Assembly: GCF_027943255.1 (NCBI RefSeq)
Contig: NC_072893.1
Span: forward strand, 58,932,001 to 58,996,000
Reading direction: 5' to 3'
DNA: 64,000 nucleotides
Source of the DNA: Anastrepha obliqua
Lineage: Eukaryota; Arthropoda; Insecta; Diptera; Tephritidae
Shown here: piece after piece, positions 59,001-64,000 of the stretch
How positions within the stretch are numbered: position 1 is the stretch's first letter
Layout: every line of letters starts with the position of its first letter
Position numbers and translations under genes: made by a program
The notes under the pieces: generated by a model
The model's input: the letters and a program-made list of their open reading frames with translations, nothing else
Told to the model about the DNA's origin: nothing
Database searches by the model: none

Positions 59001-60719
59001 AAAAATTGTTCTTTCTATCATTTTGGTGTTTCATGTACGGAAATTCGAACCTACGCACTTCCGATTGGTAGTCACGCACCAATCCATTTGGCTACGGTGG
59101 CACTTTATTATGCCAAAATTCAAAGATATATAAAACAACATTCCCGAAAATTTTCTAAAAATTCTGAGTAAAAAGTTGGTAATTTTGATGAAAATTTTAG
59201 AAAAATTTAATTTAGAAACTTATTTATTAATATGTGGTGTGCATTTTATTTTAACGCTAATAGTACATACACAAAAATAAAAAAAAACAAAGGCGAATCT
59301 ATCAGGTCAGTCCATAAGTTCGTGCGTTTTTTAAAGGTAGTTTTAAAATTAATGAAAAAGATGTTTAAAGTATTTATTATTCAATAATATATTTTCCTTC
59401 ATTATTTACAATGACTTCCCAACGTTTAGGCAAATTTTTAATTCCCTGCTCAAGAAATTTTTTGTCCTTGGAGCCAAAATACGTTTCGATATCCCTTTTA
59501 TAAGTTCTTTTGAGGAGTAGTTCTTGTTACTCATATGGGATTGAAGTCCACGGAAAAGGTGATAATCACAAGGAGCAATATCTAGAGAGTATGGTGGCTG
59601 CGGCATTAGCTCCCATCCGAGCTCGTTCAGCTTGCCTAATGTTTGCCTTGCGGTATGAGATCTTGCGTTGTCGTGGTGAAACAAAACTTTGCGTCTATTC
59701 ACTAAAGACGTAAGTGCCTCATTCAGGTTTGATAGCTGATGGGAAAAATAATCAGCAGTTATCGTCTGGTTTGGTTCCAGAAGTTCATAATAAACAATAC
59801 CGGCCATACCCCACCAAATAGACAGGACAATCTTCTTGGGGTGAAGGCCATCTCTAGGCGTCGGTTCTGGTGTTTCATCTTTATCTAACCACTGGCGTTT
59901 CCGAACAAGATTATTGAAAAGGACTCATTTTTCATCACCAGTAACGATACGGTTCAAAACACTTTCATTTTCCAGCCGTTACAGTAGCTGAGAACACACA
60001 TTCACTCTCTGCTGAAGGTTGGCGACGGAAAGTCTATGCGGAACCTATTTTCCCAGCTTTGAAACCTTTCCCAATTGAACCAGATGCGCGTGAACTGTTA
60101 CATGCGATGAATTTAACCTCTGAGCTATCATATCGACTGTCAAATTTGGCTCAGCTTCCACGAGTTCGAGCAAGGCGTCGGAGTTAAAGACTTCAGGACG
60201 ACCAGTGCGTGGGGCATCCTCCACGTCGCAGTTACCACTTCGGAGTGTTGAAAACCACTTTTGCGCAGTCCTTACACTCACGGTATCCTCTCCGTGAACA
60301 GTGTTTATTTCTGCAGCAGCAGTTATTGTATTTTTACCACTTTTATAAAAAAAAAATAAAATATGCCTCTTATACGCATTCGAAGATTCCATTTTATTTT
60401 TTAACAACACGTGCTTCTATCCGCGATTAAAATCGTGCAGATTGTAATTGAAAGTATAAGGACAAGTCCACCTAGCATATGGCACAGCACAACATTTTGA
60501 ACATATTGATACAGATTTATGTTGTTATATTATATGAATTATAACTTAGTAATATTCTAATACGTATTTGGTATTCTTTTTTCTTCAATTTTTAGCGCCC
60601 TATCACTCAGCGAGGTGTCGCGGGAAACATACCCTGACGAGGAGGGTAGCTTATCAGGGTCCATGATAAGTTTAGCGCATAGTAATAGCTCTACAAGTTT
60701 TCCGGCTGGCTCCCTATAG
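50008..60719 (+). CDS. Tao: Tao serine/threonine kinase (TAO/TAOK, Ste20 family)
   Basis: Coding exons are 50008-50237, 50294-50798, 50858-51214, 51282-51824, 55423-55596, 55672-56034, 56100-56222, 56305-56421, 56958-57131, 57197-57418, 57482-57600 and 60596-60719; total 3051 nt, 1016 aa, all phases consistent. The kinase domain has the glycine loop GHGSFGAV (from residue 34), K56 (VAIKK), HRDIKAGN with D150, DFG with D168 and the activation segment [13 protein letters not shown] low-complexity linker with an Ala run follows (residues ~365-545), then a long Glu/Lys/Gln-rich coiled coil (~545-960) and a conserved tail ending SFPAGSL. TAO kinases activate Hippo and regulate microtubules and p38 signalling in flies; that is family knowledge. 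The protein is close to Drosophila Tao throughout. Introns 4 (51825-55422) and 11 (57601-60595) are long; intron 11 contains a mariner and a MITE. Confidence 0.96.
51825..55422 (+). other. Tao: Tao intron 4
   Basis: A 3.6-kb AT-rich intron between the linker exon and the coiled-coil exons. I see no coding sequence; scattered short open frames have no content. A stretch near 54100-54330 is less AT-rich but unassigned. Confidence 0.6.
56502..56605 (+). repeat. Family 2 dispersed repeat, diverged copy in a Tao intron
   Basis: GGTTCGGGTCTCGCTTATCG, CAGCAGCATTCTGCAAACAT and a CAACAACAAC tail follow the family order. It lies in the 536-bp intron between Tao exons 8 and 9. Confidence 0.6.
58560..59258. 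mobile_element. MITE-like element related to the one at 24411, with a SINE inside
   Basis: The ends AAAGTGTACACCATATATTG and, reverse-complemented, AAATGCACACCACATATTAA are similar to each other and to the ends of the element at 24411-25016. Interior stretches (TATGCAGTTTATAGATCATT; CTAAAAATTCTGAGT) match that element too. A minus-strand SINE at 58873-59103 interrupts it. Confidence 0.6.
58873..59103 (-). repeat. tRNA-derived SINE inside a MITE
   Basis: The minus-strand head GTGCCACCGTAGCCAAATGG carries an A-box-like segment, followed by a B-box-like GGTTCGAATTTCCG and the body up to GCTCGGCCA. Part of the middle is missing and the 3' tail is absent. Confidence 0.8.
59304..60472 (-). mobile_element. 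mariner element in the last Tao intron, full length but inactive
   Basis: The end at 59304 reads AGGTCAGTCCATAAGTTCG, a typical mariner inverted repeat. The opposite end near 60430-60472 is only weakly similar, so its limit is approximate. Length is about 1.15-1.2 kb, near the 1.3 kb usual for mariner. Confidence 0.8.
59377..60392 (-). pseudogene. mariner (DD34D) transposase with a few disabling mutations
   Basis: The start [20 protein letters not shown] opens the first helix-turn-helix; [16 protein letters not shown] and [10 protein letters not shown] (linker) follow, then RIVTGDEK (first Asp), [12 protein letters not shown] (second Asp) and [15 protein letters not shown] (third Asp; Pro to Leu in the usual SPD). 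Both halves are in the same frame. Three in-frame stops lie between about 59940 and 60045, two where Trp is usual, and a shift near 59430 separates the C-terminal [15 protein letters not shown]. It is a recently dead copy. Confidence 0.8.
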
Positions 60720-61200
60720 CATAGAAACGTAAATAAGTGTAATAATGGCAATTTTAATAACACTAACATAATTTCAATAACAAAGAAAGGATTTCGTAAT
60801 TCTAGTGATGATGGTAAAAACCAATTAAAAGACGACATTGAAGTAAATCGATTAAATCAGGTGTCGCTCTCTTCAATGTAAAAAAAAAACTAAAAGCAAA
60901 AACTTAAAAATTCAAAATTTAAAGCAAAAATACATTAAAGAAGGAAAAAGTATGAACAATACGCATGTGAGTGAAAATAAAAAGAAACTAAAATAAATTA
61001 ATAAAAGTAAACAAAAAATATGCAATTTATTGAAGATAAAATAATAACATAAACATAAATAATAATATTAGCAGTTGACGCGAGTTATATTTATTATTAA
61101 GTTAATAAACTAATTAAAATTAAAAAAAATACAATCGAAAATTAATAACAGCGACATAGAGAAAAACAAAAGCAGATATAAAAGACGGTAACTAAAATAA
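60720..61200 (+). other. Tao: Probable Tao 3' UTR
   Basis: A/T-rich sequence after the Tao stop with many AATAAA-type hexamers (first clear one near 60992). Longer 3' UTRs reaching 62165 are possible. Confidence 0.4.
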
Positions 61201-61494
61201 AATAAATTTGCATTAGTGAAAAATTCCTTAAGCCTTGGAAAGCTTGGAATAAAATAATCGAAAATAGGCGTAAAAAGCTAGCTGCAAATAGGGGCGTTAA
61301 TTTTTTATATAATGCAGTATAATAGCCGCTTAAAGAAATATATACATGCATGTAGATTACAAAATATCATAAAAAAAATCTGTCATGCGTCCGCACGAAT
61401 GCTCGCTTACACACATCCATATATGGGACTGTATGTACATTAAGTTTTCGAAACATTATTCCTGCTTAATAGTTTCCATACGAAAAAAAGTTCA

Positions 61495-61710
61495 AGTATT
61501 AAAATACAACAAAATTTAAATTATTAAAAATTTGAATTTTAAAATACAGCAAAATTTAAATGTTTAAAAATTTCAATTTTATAATACAAAATTTTAATTA
61601 TTGAAAAATTCATTTTTAAAATACAGCAAAATTTAAATTATTAAAAATTTCAATTTTAAAATACAAAATTTAAATTATTGAAAAATTCCGTTTTAAAATA
61701 CATCAAAATT
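61495..61710. repeat. AT-rich tandem repeat, about 45-bp unit, ~5 copies
   Basis: The unit is built of AAAATACA(G)CAAAATTTAAAT plus TATTAAAAATTTCAATTTT, repeated about five times with small indels. It may lie in the Tao 3' UTR if that is long. Confidence 0.8.
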
Positions 61711-62671
61711 TAAATGTACCTATGAAAGATCGCATTGCATAATTTTTCATACAACGCAAATGTATATGCTCATATAGCGAAAGTACGGCAAAAACGATAG
61801 GCATTAACAAAAGAACTGTTCATATGTATTATGTACATACAACACAAATACTATACCCAGATATGTATACGTACGTACGCACATATGCCTGCATATTGAT
61901 ACATTCTGCGGACACCGCCAAATTTACAACTTACAATTCGAATGCCATTTTTCCTATAACTATATAAACACACACACATGCTTAAACTTACCTAATATAT
62001 GTACATATACATGTGTATGTGGGGATTTAAATTAATCTAATAGTTTTGTAGCTATATTTTATAACCTACGCACTGCCCTTCACACAAGCTATTGCGGGTA
62101 CTTTTGTTGTGCTGATCCAGTGAATTTCTTTTCTAAGTTATTTTATAGAAAATGTATGTATAATAAATACACAACAGCATGGACAAATTTTTATAATTTT
62201 CTGGTTGTGATATAACAAATCAAAGAATTTGCAACATCTTTATTTAAATTGGTTAAATGATCAATGTCGTAATAGAGTTATTATTCCGTCACATTTATCT
62301 GTATTTTCGTCTGTTAGCAGAGTCTAGTCCCACCATTATATTATATATGCACACATTGTGTATAATTGTTGGAAATTTTGTTTATATGTATAACTTGGGA
62401 TAACTCTTTGGCCGAACTTTTTGAAATTTGCACGCTTTTATTGTCATAGTCCCAATATAAGTTCTATCGTTGAATCTATCGTATACTACCACGAATCCGT
62501 GAGAAATCTGTCGAAAAAAATTTAAACACTCCAAAAAGGTGTGGACTTACTAATACTAACTTCAAAGTGTCGCTTTACGCTTCAGTTTCTCAATTTCCTG
62601 CCAAAACCAAAAGCGCTCGTTCCGATATGCGAGAAAGTCATTGATAATTGATAAATATTTTGTTTTGGCTT

Positions 62672-62785
62672 TTGTTGTTGTTGTAGCACCAACATTCGCA
62701 TTCCCCCTAAATGTTTAAGGAATGCTCCTGGAGTAACTTAATTTGGTCGGATACAAGTTTGGATCGTTCCGGTAACGCAGGAACA
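62672..62785 (-). repeat. Family 2 dispersed repeat copy
   Basis: TTGTTGTTGTTGTAGCACC head, GGAATGCTCCTGGAGTAAC, and GGATCGTTCCGGTAACGCAG at the far end. Confidence 0.75.
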
Positions 62786-64000
62786 TTTGTTATTTATTTC
62801 ATTCGCCTTTTTAAATAATTTCTATACAAGTTATTTGAAGCTTGAAGTAAAAAAAGCTATTTTCTACACCAACAACAACAACCTGCTTCCACTTAGAGCA
62901 ATTGAATTTTAATAGGTGAAAAAGTAAACGAGCTCATATTAACTTCTCGCGCATTCCTCAATTCGCAAAGCTTGGCAGTGATTATTATGACTACCGCGGC
63001 TAATGACTGCTTTCTAAATGCTTGTGTAAAAAAAATTTAAGCATAAATATATGTGAAAAGCCTTACTAAATTATTTTAACTACAAAAAAATGTCTAAAAA
63101 ACAGTAAGGGTAAGTGAGTAAAAGAAACCTCTTTACTAAAAACTAATTATTATTACAGGTGATACATAGTTTTTTATAAAAAAATCATACTTTTTTACCA
63201 AAGCATAAGGCTTTAGCACAAATATAGATGGTTTACGAATATACGGAGTAGCGGTCAGTAACCGTTTTGCAGATTAGTGGTCACTAATAGCGACTGGCTG
63301 ATAGCTTTTTTATGAATACCGGCATAAAGTTGGCGTAATTAAATATTTGCATTTCAAACAAATGATTTTTATTTTTGACGTCCAAACTTGCATAGGCCCT
63401 TTAAATGTATAAGGGACATTTAATAGTTTTTACAAAAGCACAACGATTGTACGCGCATTTGCGAGTTATTTTAGCGACACATACTATTGTTTTTGGCTTT
63501 TAGATTTTCGGTTATAGATGGTTGGAATTGGTGCAATTATACTATGCCAAGCTTGTTTGTTTTTTAAAGCATTTTAATGTGGCAATTAAATAGAATTTAA
63601 GCAAGCGGCTTGCATTATTTATAATGCACAATTTACAAAAATTGTCAATTATGTTAGAAAATTGTTGTGTATCTATCGTACATTTCGGAAAGCAATTTAG
63701 TGCTGGCTGAAACGTTTTATAGACATGCATCTTCTATCCCAGGAAACTCAGTAAATCAATAAACAATTTTGCTAACATTCCAATTAAATAACGTTTGGCC
63801 GCTTATGTGGCGGGAAAATTTTCGTAGCAAATTAAAATTTTCAAATGGCACTGTGCAGCCACCAATAATCTTAAAAATCAACAAGTTATACACAGTTCAA
63901 GCCCGTTGTGGTAGCAGTGCGAACATGTTTGCTGCTGTAATTAAAGCCGAGCTGAACTGAACGCAAACTGAGTATCCTAAGGAAAGTATTGATTTGCTGT

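Larger units (their letters stand above)
57601..60595 (+). other. Tao: Tao intron 11 with two nested mobile-element complexes
   Basis: The donor GTAAGG splits an AG|C serine codon that is completed by the last exon. The intron carries a MITE (58560-59258) with a SINE inside, then a mariner (59304-60472). The last exon begins about 125 bp after the mariner end. 57660-58555 is AT-rich with nothing recognised. Confidence 0.75.
61201..64000. other. Sequence downstream of Tao, no gene seen
   Basis: AT-rich throughout, with a tandem repeat (61495-61710) and one dispersed repeat (62672-62785). The 63-codon frame at 63769-63960 has no recognisable domain. Confidence 0.45.

Noticed and set aside
61495..61710. 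CRISPR-like array
   Set aside because: Adjacent AT-rich units without distinct spacers, in an animal genome; a simple tandem repeat.

Overview
The window is a stretch of nuclear genome from a higher dipteran. It has short spliced exons with GT/AG introns, AT-rich introns and many transposon remnants. The encoded Marf and Tao proteins are very close to what I remember of the Drosophila proteins. The repeat background (a tRNA-derived SINE, a (TTG)n-headed repeat and several mariner lineages) and the large introns suggest a tephritid-like fruit fly. That placement is inference; I could not search a database.

Four protein-coding genes can be assembled exon by exon with consistent phases. (1) Minus strand, 3125 to beyond base 1: an unrecognised acidic, Ser/Asn-rich protein with an AT-hook-like motif, partial. 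(2) Plus strand, 5057-11590: Marf, the mitofusin GTPase, nine coding exons, 782 aa. (3) Minus strand, 40969-18869: a plexin-domain-containing (PLXDC1/2-type) single-pass membrane protein, nine coding exons, 608 aa, with a 15-kb first intron and a 22-codon last exon 3.2 kb from its neighbour. (4) Plus strand, 50008-60719: the Tao (TAO/TAOK) Ste20-family kinase, twelve coding exons, 1016 aa. Marf and the PLXDC gene are convergent; the PLXDC gene and Tao are divergent. These are unrelated housekeeping or signalling genes (mitochondrial fusion, cell surface, kinase signalling), not a cluster.

Most of the rest is transposon debris. There is a broken RNase H-bearing LINE with both ORFs (42.6-47.8 kb) and LINE tails at 7.9, 12.9-13.6, 21.2 and 38.7-39.9 kb. 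Five Tc1/mariner remnants lie at 8.5-9.1, 10.3-10.8, 14.05-14.77, 15.4-15.9 and 59.3-60.5 kb. A pogo-like deletion derivative with perfect terminal repeats sits at 36.7-37.3 kb. MITE-like elements include a TTAA-flanked one nested in another (19.0-20.5 kb), a facing inverted pair (31.2-32.5 kb) and a diverged family at 24.4 and 58.6 kb. Two short dispersed repeat families occur in six to eight copies each.

I found no new multi-gene system. The most promising leads are the inverted MITE pair, which would give a hairpin RNA of more than 500 bp inside a transcribed intron; a possible 12-nt in-frame microexon in Marf; and a 67-nt Tao intron whose retention would give a kinase-only protein. No tRNA, rRNA or CRISPR locus was found.
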